Shown one piece after another: positions 41,416 to 50,448 of a stretch of DNA of 61,870 bases. Both the position numbers and the translations under genes were made by a program. Under the pieces are notes generated by a model that was not told the DNA's origin, did no database searches, and was given only the letters and a program-made list of their open reading frames with translations. This DNA comes from Rhodovulum imhoffii (GTDB lineage Bacteria > Pseudomonadota > Alphaproteobacteria > Rhodobacterales > Rhodobacteraceae), in contig NZ_QAAA01000014.1 of NCBI RefSeq assembly GCF_003046545.1, positions 1 to 61,870 of the forward strand, in the 5' to 3' direction. Positions within the stretch are counted from its first letter, which is position 1. Every line of letters begins with the position of its first letter.

Positions 41416-42354
41416 TCAGTTCACGGCCGTCAACAGCGTCCGGCCCGCGTGATGGGCTGCCACATTGTCGCGCTGAAGCTGCCCCATCGCGGCACGCGTC
41501 TCAAATGTGCCGGATCCTTGATGCGGTTGGATCACCACATTCTCCAGCCTGTAAAAGCGGGGGTCGATATCCGGCTCGTTCAGAAACACGTCAAGCGCCG
41601 CTCCGGCGATCCTGCCCTCTTCCAACGCCTCCAACAAGGCGCGCTCATCCACCGTCGTGCCACGCGAGATATTAACCACCACACCGCGGGGGCCAAGCGC
41701 GTCGATCACCTTTCTCGAGACGAATTTCTCGGTTTCCGCGCCGCCGACAAGGGCAATCACCAGATAATCCACCGCCCGCGCCAACGACACCGGATCGGCA
41801 TGATAGGTCCAACCCGGCGTTGGTTTCTCGGAGCGGGCGAAATAGTGGATATCCATCTTGAACGCCGCCAGCCGATCGGCGATCTCGCGGCCGATCCTCC
41901 CCAGGCCGACGATACCCGCGCGCCCGCCTGAAACCTTGCGGTTCAACCGGTATTCGCCCGCGGTCTTCCAGTTGCCAGACCTTGCCCATTCGCTGGCCTG
42001 CACCATCTCACGGCCCTGCATCAGCAGCATCGCCACGGCAAGATCCGCCACATCGTCATTCAGCACATCTGGCGTGTTCGTCACCCTGATCCCGCGTGTG
42101 CTTGCGGCTTTGACGTCTATCGCATCGTAGCCAACCCCGTAATTGGCAATCAGGGCGAGGTTGGGCAGAAGGTCCATCTCTGTCATGCCAACGGCATGGT
42201 GCCCCTTGTAGGCCAGGGCCGTGATCGCCCCGCGGGCAGCACCATCAAGTCCGGACAGCTTTTCAGGATGGTCGAGGAACACCGGATCAAAGGCTTCTTT
42301 CAGGGCGGCGGTATCGATGTCGCTATAAGGGCCGATAACAAGTGTGGCGGTCAT
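41416..42354 (-). CDS. D-2-hydroxyacid dehydrogenase (GhrB-like)
   Basis: A 312-residue NAD(P)-dependent enzyme. It carries the substrate-loop NYGVGYDAID, the dinucleotide site GIVGLGRIGREIADRLAAF, catalytic R in NISRGTTVDE, E in ALDVFLNEPDIDP and H in VIQPHQGSGT. It would reduce glyoxylate, hydroxypyruvate or a 2-keto sugar acid. The ATG at 42352-42354 has an AAAAGGAGC ribosome site. The long upstream extension of the frame (to 42675) has no family match and is ignored. It is first in an operon with the aldolase. Confidence 0.87.
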   Translation of the reverse strand: MTATLVIGPYSDIDTAALKEAFDPVFLDHPEKLSGLDGAARGAITALAYKGHHAVGMTEMDLLPNLALIANYGVGYDAIDVKAASTRGIRVTNTPDVLNDDVADLAVAMLLMQGREMVQASEWARSGNWKTAGEYRLNRKVSGGRAGIVGLGRIGREIADRLAAFKMDIHYFARSEKPTPGWTYHADPVSLARAVDYLVIALVGGAETEKFVSRKVIDALGPRGVVVNISRGTTVDERALLEALEEGRIAGAALDVFLNEPDIDPRFYRLENVVIQPHQGSGTFETRAAMGQLQRDNVAAHHAGRTLLTAVN

Positions 42355-42985
42355 AATCGCTCCTTTTGCAGCTGGGTCAACGATGCGGCGCTGGACCCGC
42401 CCTGTCAAACCGGGAAAGCCCCGTGTCGCCAGTAACTGCACATTGGCCCGGCCTGTGCCCGAGACCGTGTTTACAAAATGGAGTCGCAAAACGCCTTGGG
42501 CGTACTTCGGGCTGGCATCTGCAATGAAGACCAGTTTGGCACGAGAATCGATGTCGGGCGAGGCAGGAGACGCCCCGAACGATTCACCACGCCCGTCCCC
42601 TGCCACGAACGAGCGCAACCCAACCAGCGGCTTGGACCTGACGGGATTTTCCGGACTGCTCACACCGGAGCCCATGAGGTGACCCGCCCGAAAATTCGCG
42701 AACGGTCACGCGTTCACCGGCAGGCCCGGCCCCGAACCATGACCGGCTCCGGAGGCAGATATCGACAGCCGGAATGAAGCGAGGCAAAAACGCACACCAG
42801 CCAATGACCGACAAAATGTCGACCCGCCTTTGGATGCGTATTTGTCAGCAGGACTCACCGAAAGCAGCCATCGCCCTGGTGTGGGCCGCTGTTTTCGCGG
42901 GGTCCGAAATGCTCATGTGAAATATTGGGTAAAAAAATTTGCGCCCCCTCTAGACGACCGGTCTAATCGTGCCTAGATCCCCCAC
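42355..42985. other. Intergenic region with promoters, no gene recognised
   Basis: This 631-base gap lies between divergent genes. The right end is AT-rich (about 42918-42945) and carries the NemR-like box at 42951. The left part should hold the promoter of the 2-hydroxyacid dehydrogenase-aldolase pair. No TGGTATACCA site was seen here, so this pair may be outside the GntR regulon or controlled by another site. Confidence 0.4.
42951..42965. promoter_or_regulatory. NemR-like box 1 (TetR autoregulation)
   Basis: TAGACGACCGGTCTA, 21 bases before the TetR start, has arms TAGAC and GTCTA around CGACCG-type spacing, close to the NemR box pattern TAGACC...GGTCTA. Confidence 0.6.
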
Positions 42986-43576
42986 ATGAAAACACAAGCC
43001 AAAGATACACGCAGCCATATTCTGGAAGTTGGACGCAGCCTGACGGCGCGCCAGGGCTATGTCGGAGTGGGACTGAATGAGCTCCTGAAAGCTGCGTGCG
43101 TTCCCAAGGGATCGTTCTACCACTACTTCGAATCGAAAGAAGCCTATGGTTGCGCACTTCTTGAGGATTTTGTCGAGCAATACCAGGAAACGCTTGCCAG
43201 CACCCTCGGGAATCCGGAACGACCGGCACGCAGCCGGATTCTGGCGTATTTTGAAGGCTGGCTTGCAAAACAAACTGGCCCTGTGTTGCAGGATCGGTGC
43301 CTTGTGGTGAAGTTATCCGCAGAGGTCGCCGATCTGTCGCCGGACATGAGCAGGATTTTGCAAAACGGCGTAAACAGCATCATCTCGAGGCTGGCGAAAA
43401 CATTGGAACAAGGCACCGCTGACGGATCGATCGCACCGCTGGAGAACCCAAACGATCTGGCACAGTCGATCTACTACCAGTGGCTGGGGGCCAGCCTGGT
43501 TGCGGGCCTTTCCCATGACGACGCCCCCCTGCAAGCGGCGATGAAAACAACGAGAAAGGCCATACCCGCCCCTTGA
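42986..43576 (+). CDS. TetR-family regulator, NemR-like
   Basis: The 196-residue protein has a TetR HTH (about residues 9-56: RSHILEVGRSLTARQGYVGVGLNELLKAACVPKGSFYHYFESKEAYG) and a helical C-terminal domain with QDRCLVVKLSAEVADLS and GASLVAGLS. The GSFYHYF helix and single cysteines (C32, C51, C103 region) fit NemR-type sensors of electrophiles, where a reactive cysteine releases DNA. It precedes the CurA-type reductase and DJ-1 genes, and NemR-like boxes lie before itself and before the reductase. Confidence 0.85.
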   Translation: MKTQAKDTRSHILEVGRSLTARQGYVGVGLNELLKAACVPKGSFYHYFESKEAYGCALLEDFVEQYQETLASTLGNPERPARSRILAYFEGWLAKQTGPVLQDRCLVVKLSAEVADLSPDMSRILQNGVNSIISRLAKTLEQGTADGSIAPLENPNDLAQSIYYQWLGASLVAGLSHDDAPLQAAMKTTRKAIPAP

Positions 43577-43625
43577 TCCCCGGAAGCAAACAAGGCGGAC
43601 CTTCTGACCATTTGCGAATGCAGAT

Positions 43626-43640
43626 AAGACGACTGGTCTA
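43626..43640. promoter_or_regulatory. NemR-like box 2 (reductase promoter)
   Basis: AAGACGACTGGTCTA has AGAC...GTCT arms and matches box 1 at 12 of 15 positions or better. It lies 81 bases before the reductase ATG and downstream of the TetR stop, giving the reductase its own promoter control. Confidence 0.6.
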
Positions 43641-43720
43641 CTTTAAAAGTTCAACTTTGGAGAATGTCCCGCGCAACTGTGCGACACTCCCGCGAACCAT
43701 TCACAGGAAAGGAACAGCAC

Positions 43721-44755
43721 ATGACACAGACCACAATGACGAACCGCCAACTCATACTTGCGGAACGCCCCCGGGGCGAACCGACAAAAGACACGCTGAA
43801 ACTGATCGAGACGCCCATACCGACGGCCGGTGCAGGTCAGATGTTGCTCCGCACCACGTTATTGTCGCTTGATCCCTACATGCGCGGCCGGATGAGCGAT
43901 GCCCCCTCCTACGCAGCCCCTGTAGAGGTCGGTGGCGTCATGGTGGGTGGCACAGTCGCGCAGGTCGTCACCTCCGATATCGACGGGTTCGCCGTGGGGG
44001 ATTACGTGCTCAGCCTCAACGGCTGGCAGGATTATGCCGTGTCGGATGGCACAGGTGTGACGAACCTTGGAAAGTCCCCGGATCACCCCTCCTGGGCGCT
44101 TGGGATCCTCGGCATGCCCGGCTTTACCGCATGGGCGGGGCTGACCCGCATTGGCGCGCCTCAGCCGGGTGAAACAATCGTGGTCGCGGCAGCAACCGGC
44201 CCGGTGGGGGCAACCGTCGGCCAGATCGGCAAACTGCTCGGCTGCCGCGTTGTCGGCGTTGCCGGCGGATCGGACAAGTGCGACCACGCAGTGACCAACC
44301 TGGGCTTTGACGCCTGCATCGACCACAAGGCAGATGATTTTGCCGAACAACTGGCCGCTGCGACCCCCGATGGCATCGACGTCTATTTCGAGAATGTCGG
44401 CGGCAAAGTGCTGGATGCGGTGATCCCCTTGCTGAACGCCAATGCCCGGATACCAGTCTGCGGATTGGTTTCGCAGTATAACGCCACCGAAATGCCCGAT
44501 GGGCCGGATCGCATGAACTGGCTGATGGGCCAGATCCTGAGCAAGAAGGTCAAGGTACAGGGTTTTATCATCTTTGACGACTTCGGACATCTTTACCCCG
44601 AATTCGCCAGGGAAATGTCGGTGTGGATCGAAGCTGGCAAAATCAAATACCGCGAAGAGATCATCGATGGCCTAGAAAACGCGCCCAAAGCCTTTGTCGG
44701 GCTTTTGAAAGGCGAGAATTTCGGCAAGCGGGTTATCCGCGTTGCCCAGGATTGA
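43721..44755 (+). CDS. NADPH-dependent 2-alkenal/curcumin reductase-like (MDR)
   Basis: A 344-residue zinc-free medium-chain dehydrogenase/reductase. It shows LSLDPYMRGRMSD, the signature of the leukotriene B4 dehydrogenase/CurA group, and a cofactor site AATGPVGATVGQIGKLLGCRVVGVAGGSDKC. The C-terminal QGFIIFDDFGHLYPEFAREMSVWIEAGKIKYREEIIDGLENAPKAFVGLLKGENFGK is typical. These enzymes reduce the double bond of alpha,beta-unsaturated aldehydes and ketones. The ribosome site is AGGAAAGGA before the ATG at 43721. Regulation by the adjacent TetR protein is likely. Confidence 0.9.
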   Translation: MTQTTMTNRQLILAERPRGEPTKDTLKLIETPIPTAGAGQMLLRTTLLSLDPYMRGRMSDAPSYAAPVEVGGVMVGGTVAQVVTSDIDGFAVGDYVLSLNGWQDYAVSDGTGVTNLGKSPDHPSWALGILGMPGFTAWAGLTRIGAPQPGETIVVAAATGPVGATVGQIGKLLGCRVVGVAGGSDKCDHAVTNLGFDACIDHKADDFAEQLAAATPDGIDVYFENVGGKVLDAVIPLLNANARIPVCGLVSQYNATEMPDGPDRMNWLMGQILSKKVKVQGFIIFDDFGHLYPEFAREMSVWIEAGKIKYREEIIDGLENAPKAFVGLLKGENFGKRVIRVAQD

Positions 44756-44766
44756 AAGGCAAGAAA

Positions 44767-45444
44767 ATGAAAATTCTGATGGTTCTGACATCACATGACC
44801 GACTTGGCGAGACGGGTAACAAGACCGGCTTCTGGCTGGAAGAATTCGCCGCTCCCTACTACGTCTTCAAGGACGCGGGCGCGGAGATCACGCTTGCCTC
44901 GCCCAAGGGCGGTCAGCCTCCGATCGACCCGTCCAGCGACAATGACACCGCCCAGACGGAACACACCCGCCGGTTCAGGGCCGACAGCGACGCACAACAG
45001 CATCTCGCCACGACACTGAAGCTTGCGGATGTTCCCGAAAACGGCTTTGACGCGATCTTCTTCCCGGGCGGGCATGGCCCGCTGTGGGACCTGGCCGAAG
45101 ACGCCGACAGCAAGCGCCTTATCGAGGCCTTCGCAGCAGCCGGCCGGCCCATGGGCGCCGTGTGCCACGCACCGGCCGTATTCCGCCACACGTACAGAGC
45201 CGACGGCACGCCGTTGGTCTCGGGGCGTCGCGTCACGGGCTTTACCAACTCCGAAGAAGCCGCGGTGGGGCTGACAAACATCGTGCCCTTCCTTGTCGAG
45301 GACATGTTGAAGGCCAATGGCGGACAATTCGAGCGCGGCGAGGACTGGGGCGATTTTGTCCTGCGCGATGGCAATCTGATCACCGGACAGAACCCCGCTT
45401 CTTCTGCCGGGACCGCCAGAGAAATACTGACGCTGCTCGGCTGA
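44767..45444 (+). CDS. DJ-1/PfpI-family protein (Hsp31-like)
   Basis: The 225-residue protein is of the type 1 glutamine amidotransferase-like fold. The nucleophile elbow is MGAVCHAPAVFR (C-H pair), the acid is the E in the FWLEEFAAPYY segment, and the FFPGGHGPLWDLAED loop is family-typical. Hsp31/glyoxalase III-type members remove methylglyoxal. It follows the reductase by 11 bases, so the pair works in one transcript, probably in defence against reactive carbonyls. Confidence 0.88.
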   Translation: MKILMVLTSHDRLGETGNKTGFWLEEFAAPYYVFKDAGAEITLASPKGGQPPIDPSSDNDTAQTEHTRRFRADSDAQQHLATTLKLADVPENGFDAIFFPGGHGPLWDLAEDADSKRLIEAFAAAGRPMGAVCHAPAVFRHTYRADGTPLVSGRRVTGFTNSEEAAVGLTNIVPFLVEDMLKANGGQFERGEDWGDFVLRDGNLITGQNPASSAGTAREILTLLG

Positions 45445-45735
45445 CCTGTATTGATCGGGCTGATCCCCCACTCAAAGGGTTCTCCGCTTCCCCGAACAAA
45501 ATGGCGGACCCTTTCAGTGGGCTTCAGGGGGGATATATCCATCCTGCGCACCGCCCGGAAACCACATTCATCGCGGGACACACCCGTTCAATCCGCCCAC
45601 GACACAGCAGAGCGGGAAATCAAGAACGGTTCGTTTTTCAGCATCTTCTGAGCGGCGACGCAGCGCAACGTGTTATGAGGACCCCGGAAGACATCCCCTC
45701 AGCCTGCGATCCCGCCGCCGCCATCAAGCCCTGAC
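45445..45735. other. Convergent intergenic stretch
   Basis: The 291 bases lie between the convergent DJ-1 and RND genes. No gene and no clear terminator with T-tract was found; an inverted ACTCAAAGGGTT-type stretch near 45470-45482 is too weak to call. Confidence 0.35.
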
Positions 45736-48700
45736 CTAGGCTGCATCCCCCTTTTCGGCCAATCCTTTGGCGACTTTCTGGTCTTTCGGCCGCGTCCAAT
45801 CCCGCATGTGTTCGAAGACTATGAACAGCAAGGGTATCAGGATGACGCCGATCACCGCTGAACCGATCATCCCGGCAAACACGGGCACACCGACCGCGAA
45901 CATGCTGTCTGCGCCAGGCCCACTCGCAGTAACCAGAGGCACAAGACCCGCGATGAAAGCAAACGAGGTCATCATGACCGGGCGGAAACGCTCCTGCGCG
46001 CCCATCACTGTCGCCTCTTCGATCGATTCGCCCTCTCCCAATCGCATGAGCGCGAATTCAACGATCAGGATGGCGTTCTTCGCGGCCAAGGCAATCAACA
46101 CGACGATACCGATCTGCACGTAAACGTCGAGCGACGAGCCGACCACCCAAACACCGAAGATTGCCGCAAGCACCGCCCCGGCAACGGACAACATAACCGA
46201 AATTGGAACGTTCCAGCTTTCGTAGAGCGCCACAAGGAACAAATACGCAAACAACATCGCGAACCCAAGGACAATCGTGGTCTGCCCGGCAGAGCTTTTC
46301 ACCTCAAGCGCCATTCCGGTCCATTCATAGGCGAAACCGTCCGGCAACACCTCGTCCGCGATCCTTTCCATCTCCGCGATGGCTTCGCCGTCGCCAACAC
46401 CCGGCGCGGGGCTGCCGTTGATCGCCACGGATCGATAATTATTGTACCGAACCAATGACCGCGGCCCCGAATCAATTTCAGCCGTTGCAAATGATGAGAC
46501 ACGAACCATCTCGCCATTGGCGTTACGCACCCTGATATCATAAAGTGCATTGATGTTGTCGCGGGCCTCGGGGGCGCCGTTGACCCAAACTGTGAAGTTC
46601 TTGCCAAACAGCGTGATGTCATTGACATAAATACCGCCCAATGTGCCTTGCAGGGCCGTGAAAACCTGCGGCAAGGTCAGACCAAGCGCGTATACCTTTT
46701 CACGGTCTATATCCAGGCGGATCTGGGGCGAAGATGCGTCAAACGTCGTATAGACTGCTGACAGCTTTTCATTCTGGTTGGCATTGACGATCAGACTGCG
46801 CGTTACGGCCGCCATTTCGCCTGCATCCTGCCCCTGCAACGCCTCCACCATCATTTCGAACCCGCCAGTGGTTCCGATACCCGGGATCGCGGGCGGGTTG
46901 AGGGCCAGGAAATTCGCGTTCGGGATCTGCTGAAGCTTCTCCGTCAGACGGCGCACGATTGCGGTAGAATGCATGTCTGCGCCCGTTCGCTCTTCGAACG
47001 GGGTAAGCCGAATGAATGCGACACCGCCGTTCGAAGCAAGCCCGCCGTCGATCAGGCTGAACCCTGCGACGATAGCCGCGCTTTCAACCGCTTCGTCCTC
47101 TTCGAAGATCTTCTGACCTTCCTGCATCACATCGAAAGTCCGGTTAAGCGACGCACCGGGCGGCAGCGTCACCGTCGCCATTATAAAGCCCTTGTCTTCG
47201 GCCGGCATGAAGCCGGATGGCGTGATCGCGCCAAGGCGCGCCGTGGCAAACATGAACAAGGCGGTCAGCGCGATACTTAAAATCGCAAGACGCGCGAGGC
47301 GGCGCACCAGACTGCCATAGCCGCGGCTGATGGAGTTGATGCCGTCAGAGATATTCTTCATGAAACTGACCGGCTCACCGGGTTTCATCAGCACGGCACA
47401 AAGCGCCGGTGAAAGCGTCAGGGCGTTGATCGCCGAAATCACCATCGCGGCCGAAATCGTAACGGCAAACTGCCGGAACAACACGCCGCTGGAACCGGAC
47501 AGAAACGCCACAGGCACAAATACCGAAAGCAGGACCAGCGTGATCGCGATAATCGGCCCTGTGATCTCCTTCATTGCCTTTCGGGTTGCATCCGCCGGAG
47601 AAAGGTCCGGTTCTTCATGCATCACCTTTTCGACGTTTTCCACAACCACGATTGCGTCGTCCACAACGATGCCGATAGCAAGGATCATGGCGAGCAACGA
47701 AATCGTATTGGCGGAATACCCAAGCGCCAGAAGCACGGCAAAGGTCCCGATGATCGAGACCGGAACGGCGACCAGGGGAATGATCGTCGGGCGGGCACGT
47801 CCGAGAAACACGAACACCACGATGCCGACAAGGATGAAGGCTTCGATCAGCGTGTGTTCGACCTTCTTGATCATCGCCTCAACGAACTCGGCCGTGTCAT
47901 AGATGTAAGTGTATTTCACGCCATCCGGAAACCGCTCTTCCAGGTCGTGCAATTTCTCACGAACCGCCTCGGCTACCGAAACGGCATTGGCGCCGGGGGA
48001 CAGATAGATCGCGACCGGCGCGTTGGCTTCGCCCTGGAATCGCGTCTCGACATCATAGAACTGCCCGCCAAGTTCGACTTCGGCGATATCCTTGATCCGG
48101 ATATAAGACCCATCGGGCATGGCCCGCACGATGATGTCTTCAAACTCTCCAACATCCGTGAGCTTGCCCTTCGTCGTTATGGTCATTTGCAGCTGCGTAT
48201 CGCTGCCTTTGACCAAAGGCGCGGCACCGACACGGCCCGCCGCAGCCTGTAAATGCTGGCTGCGGATTGCCGACACGACGTCTTCATGCGCAATATCCAG
48301 ATCGGCCAGCTTCTGCGGATCGATCCAGACACGCATCGCGTAATCCCGCAGGCCGAAGTTATATACATCCCCCACACCATCGATGCGCTTCAACTCATCC
48401 ACAATGTTGATCGCAACAAAGTTCGCCAGGAATAACTGGTCATGATCCTTGTTGTCGGAGTGGAACGTGAAAACCTGAAGAATGTCGGTAGATGCCTTGA
48501 AGATCGACAACCCCTGGTCACGCACGGATTGCGGCAACTTGGGCTCTGCCAACTTGACTCTGTTTTGAACGTTCACCGTTGCGATATCGGGATCTTCGCC
48601 CAATTCGAACATGACCTGAAGCGCATACTGACCCGAATTGTTCGAGTTGGAACGCATATAACGCATGCCCGCAACGCCGTTCACCTGACTTTCGATGGGA

Positions 48701-48891
48701 AGCGCCACCGCCTCCTCGACAGAATCGGTGGATGCGCCACTATACGAGGCCAGAACCTGTACCGTTGGGGGGGCAATCTCTGGATATTGCGATACCGGAA
48801 TCACGCGCATCGCGATCAGGCCGGCAATTGTGATCACGATCGAGATGACAAACGCGAGACGTGGCCGGCGAATAAAAACTTCGGAAATCAC
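45736..48891 (-). CDS. RND multidrug efflux permease (AcrB/HAE1-like)
   Basis: This 1051-residue inner-membrane pump has 12 helices and two large periplasmic loops. The proton relay pair is in helix 4 (AIGIVVDDAIVVVENVE, DD), and the second half has AAKNAILIVEFA with the expected lysine region. The N-terminal MISEVFIRRPRLAFVISIVITIAGL and the LPQSVRDQGL porter segment are typical of HAE1 pumps. It is co-transcribed with the adaptor 11 bases upstream. No TolC-type gene is adjacent, so it must use one encoded elsewhere. Substrates are unknown. Confidence 0.95.
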   Translation of the reverse strand: MISEVFIRRPRLAFVISIVITIAGLIAMRVIPVSQYPEIAPPTVQVLASYSGASTDSVEEAVALPIESQVNGVAGMRYMRSNSNNSGQYALQVMFELGEDPDIATVNVQNRVKLAEPKLPQSVRDQGLSIFKASTDILQVFTFHSDNKDHDQLFLANFVAINIVDELKRIDGVGDVYNFGLRDYAMRVWIDPQKLADLDIAHEDVVSAIRSQHLQAAAGRVGAAPLVKGSDTQLQMTITTKGKLTDVGEFEDIIVRAMPDGSYIRIKDIAEVELGGQFYDVETRFQGEANAPVAIYLSPGANAVSVAEAVREKLHDLEERFPDGVKYTYIYDTAEFVEAMIKKVEHTLIEAFILVGIVVFVFLGRARPTIIPLVAVPVSIIGTFAVLLALGYSANTISLLAMILAIGIVVDDAIVVVENVEKVMHEEPDLSPADATRKAMKEITGPIIAITLVLLSVFVPVAFLSGSSGVLFRQFAVTISAAMVISAINALTLSPALCAVLMKPGEPVSFMKNISDGINSISRGYGSLVRRLARLAILSIALTALFMFATARLGAITPSGFMPAEDKGFIMATVTLPPGASLNRTFDVMQEGQKIFEEDEAVESAAIVAGFSLIDGGLASNGGVAFIRLTPFEERTGADMHSTAIVRRLTEKLQQIPNANFLALNPPAIPGIGTTGGFEMMVEALQGQDAGEMAAVTRSLIVNANQNEKLSAVYTTFDASSPQIRLDIDREKVYALGLTLPQVFTALQGTLGGIYVNDITLFGKNFTVWVNGAPEARDNINALYDIRVRNANGEMVRVSSFATAEIDSGPRSLVRYNNYRSVAINGSPAPGVGDGEAIAEMERIADEVLPDGFAYEWTGMALEVKSSAGQTTIVLGFAMLFAYLFLVALYESWNVPISVMLSVAGAVLAAIFGVWVVGSSLDVYVQIGIVVLIALAAKNAILIVEFALMRLGEGESIEEATVMGAQERFRPVMMTSFAFIAGLVPLVTASGPGADSMFAVGVPVFAGMIGSAVIGVILIPLLFIVFEHMRDWTRPKDQKVAKGLAEKGDAA

Positions 48892-48902
48892 GGCGCCGCT
48901 CC

Positions 48903-50054
48903 TTAGTTACTTGGTTGAGCGGCATTCGGAGCCACTTTGATGCCTGGCGATGCCTTCTGGATCCCCTCGACAATGACGCGCGCGCCCGGCTCAAGGCCCG
49001 ACCTGACTTCCAGATAACCGTCTTGTTGGCGCCCCTCTTCAATACGCGCAATCTGGACTTTATCCTCGTCATCGACAGTCAAGACAAAAGATCCCTGCTG
49101 ATCGATAAGCAAAGCCTGCAAAGGAATGGCCAGAACACTCGTGTCCTCGTTCGAAACCACGCGGACATCCACAAGTCCGGAGTTCACCAGAAAATAGTCA
49201 GGGTTGGGAACGGTTGCCCGGACGACAATCGTATCCGTCGAGGCATTCGCGGTTACATCGGCGAATGAAACCTGCCCATGGTGCTCATATTTTTTGCCAT
49301 CGGCCAGGGTCAACTCGACAAAGACGTCTTCATTGCGGGCCCCACGCTTTCGGATATCGATGAACAGGGTCTGCGGGACGGGAAATCTCACATATACCGG
49401 ATCGGTTTGCACGATGCTTGCCATCACGCCGGATTGCGGACTGATCAAATCCCCTACAGAAACGGTCGAGCGCCCGATCAACCCCGTCAGGGGCGCCTCG
49501 ATCGTTGTGTATCCCAGGTTGATCTGCGCCTCTTCCACCTTGGCCTTGGCGGCCGCGACATTCGCAAAGCCGATGTCCAGCCTTGCCTGCGCCTCTTCAA
49601 GCATCGCGCGGGATTGGACGTTTCGTTCTGTCAACTCGAGTTGCCGGTCGAATTGCTGTTGTGCCAGCTTTTCGTTTGCCTGTGCGATCTGCAACGCGGC
49701 CTGAGCTTGATTGAGCGCGTTGCGGTAGATTTCCGAATCCAGCTCATAGAGAAGATCGCCCTTCTCCACACGCGCCCCTTCCTCGAAGTGCCTGGCCTCG
49801 AGATACCCCTGGACCCGAGCAAGGAGTTCAACAGCTTCTATTGCTTCGACCCGGCCCGTGAACGCACTTGCGTTCTCAAAATTCCTGGTCTCCGTGATCG
49901 CGACGGTAACCGCCGGCGCGGGCCGCTCCGCCTCATCCGACTGAGCGGACACAGGCGCCGATATCGAATAAATACCTATTATAAAATAAAAAATTATCCT
50001 GCGCAAGCCTCCGGAATGAGAACTCGGAGCACGTTGAGGGCCGGACAAAATCAT
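48903..50054 (-). CDS. RND periplasmic adaptor (AcrA/HlyD-like)
   Basis: A 383-residue membrane-fusion protein. After a basic N-terminal stretch a hydrophobic signal (IIFYFIIGIYSISAPVSA) ends near residue 38; no lipobox cysteine is seen, so it is probably a soluble or membrane-anchored adaptor. A beta-barrel/lipoyl part (VELLARVQGYLEARHFEEGARVEKGDLLYELD) and a coiled-coil hairpin (about 105-170, ALNQAQAALQIAQANEKLAQQQ) follow, then barrel and membrane-proximal domains. The start at 50054 has an AAGGAG site; the ORF extension to 50090 lacks one. First gene of the pump operon. Confidence 0.92.
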   Translation of the reverse strand: MILSGPQRAPSSHSGGLRRIIFYFIIGIYSISAPVSAQSDEAERPAPAVTVAITETRNFENASAFTGRVEAIEAVELLARVQGYLEARHFEEGARVEKGDLLYELDSEIYRNALNQAQAALQIAQANEKLAQQQFDRQLELTERNVQSRAMLEEAQARLDIGFANVAAAKAKVEEAQINLGYTTIEAPLTGLIGRSTVSVGDLISPQSGVMASIVQTDPVYVRFPVPQTLFIDIRKRGARNEDVFVELTLADGKKYEHHGQVSFADVTANASTDTIVVRATVPNPDYFLVNSGLVDVRVVSNEDTSVLAIPLQALLIDQQGSFVLTVDDEDKVQIARIEEGRQQDGYLEVRSGLEPGARVIVEGIQKASPGIKVAPNAAQPSN

Positions 50055-50448
50055 GGTGAGCTCCTTGTACTGTACGCATTTCTCGGGCAATTTGCTGGGC
50101 GAGCGTAAAGCAGAATTTTAACCAGTTCTAGAGCATTTCTTGAGTTTAATTCTTAAATGGATACGGTTTTTTCGTCGCGCCTGACCCTGATAGGCCACCC
50201 CATGAACAGGTCATTTCGACCCGACAACTGGCCTGACCACGGCGCCGGCAGCGCAAGACTCAGGCTGAACTGACAGACAGCCCAGGGAACGGCACCTAAA
50301 ATGGGTCTCACCAGCAGGAGACCGGGGCCAGGACCCCAGCGAAAACCGCCCGCACAACGTGGCCTGGAATGTCCCCTCCCCGTGAGATCGCAGAACCAAA
50401 ATCAAGATCTCTTGGGGAGGCCGGTGAAACGCGGGCCGGGTCCTGCCC
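50055..50448. other. Intergenic region holding RND promoter and preA 3' end
   Basis: The 394-base gap has an AT-rich part at about 50110-50165, a plausible RND promoter region, and a hairpin at 50304-50323 behind preA. No gene was recognised. No local regulator for the pump is encoded next to it. Confidence 0.4.
50304..50323 (-). terminator. Possible terminator after preA
   Basis: Read on the minus strand, GGTCTC-N8-GAGACC is followed by CATTTTAGG, a weak T-stretch, 125 bases downstream of the preA stop. The stem is only six base pairs, so the call is tentative. Confidence 0.35.
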
